33,093 nucleotides of DNA from Staphylococcus coagulans. GTDB lineage: Bacteria; Bacillota; Bacilli; Staphylococcales; Staphylococcaceae. Numbering within the stretch: position 1 is the first letter of the stretch; each line of letters begins with the position of its first letter. The stretch covers positions 1-33,093 of the forward strand of contig NZ_PPQN01000019.1 of NCBI RefSeq assembly GCF_002901995.1, in the 5' to 3' direction. The position numbers and the translations under genes were made by a program. Below are positions 33,067 to 33,093 of the stretch, in pieces. The notes below the pieces were generated by a model. It did not search any database, was not told where the DNA came from, and saw nothing but the letters and a program-made list of their open reading frames with translations.

Positions 33067-33093
33067 TCTCTATTGTATATATTTATTATAAAT

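Overview
The window reads as a low-GC Gram-positive chromosome, a Staphylococcus. The gene order guaA-guaB-pbuX-xpt, tcyP, nfrA, ahpC-ahpF, rpsR-ssb-rpsF is the staphylococcal one. There is also a beta-hemolysin sphingomyelinase, an Sbi/protein A-type immunoglobulin-binding protein and an Spl-type protease, which together suggest a coagulase-positive or -variable animal-associated lineage (hyicus/intermedius/schleiferi-like). The species cannot be fixed from the sequence alone.

Layout. (1) 1-1096: an accessory fringe with an orphan ~65-nt small RNA driven by a near-consensus promoter, the tail of a truncated ORF followed by an unknown 157-aa protein, and a fragment of group II intron RNA. (2) 1097-6279: a ~5 kb genomic island bounded by two diverged ~75-bp direct repeats. 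Each repeat carries the last codons of guaA plus its terminator, which is how staphylococcal pathogenicity islands of the SaPIbov1 type sit at the GMP synthase gene. It has no integrase and only a 5'-truncated phage/SaPI-type small terminase gene, so it is a remnant. Its cargo looks like antagonism genes: a three-gene operon of secreted toxin, DUF3885 protein and membrane-anchored subtilase-like protease; a secreted bacteriocin-like protein with a 56-aa two-helix membrane protein; and a second small two-helix membrane protein. (3) 6265-11500: the purine operon xpt-pbuX-guaB-guaA on the minus strand, behind a guanine riboswitch and an attenuator. (4) 11586-27020: housekeeping and metabolic genes. 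These are a SigB-promoter stress gene, two uncharacterised genes, thiO under a TPP riboswitch, cystine transporter tcyP, nfrA, peroxide-defence ahpCF with a PerR box, bioB with a BirA box, an iron-chaperone-like gene, the methionine importer metNIQ with a CymR-like box shared with tcyP, adenosine deaminase, and a drug/purine-type MFS exporter. (5) 27021-33093: secreted virulence genes (hlb, sbi-like, spl-like) placed around the ribosomal rpsF-ssb-rpsR operon, with SaeR-like boxes near hlb and sbi.

The most promising candidate for an under-described system is the toxin/DUF3885/subtilase operon at 1404-3458. A secreted protein with a C-terminal domain like those of polymorphic toxins is followed by a likely immunity protein and an overlapping protease that could process the toxin. 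This reading rests on motif recognition and gene order only.
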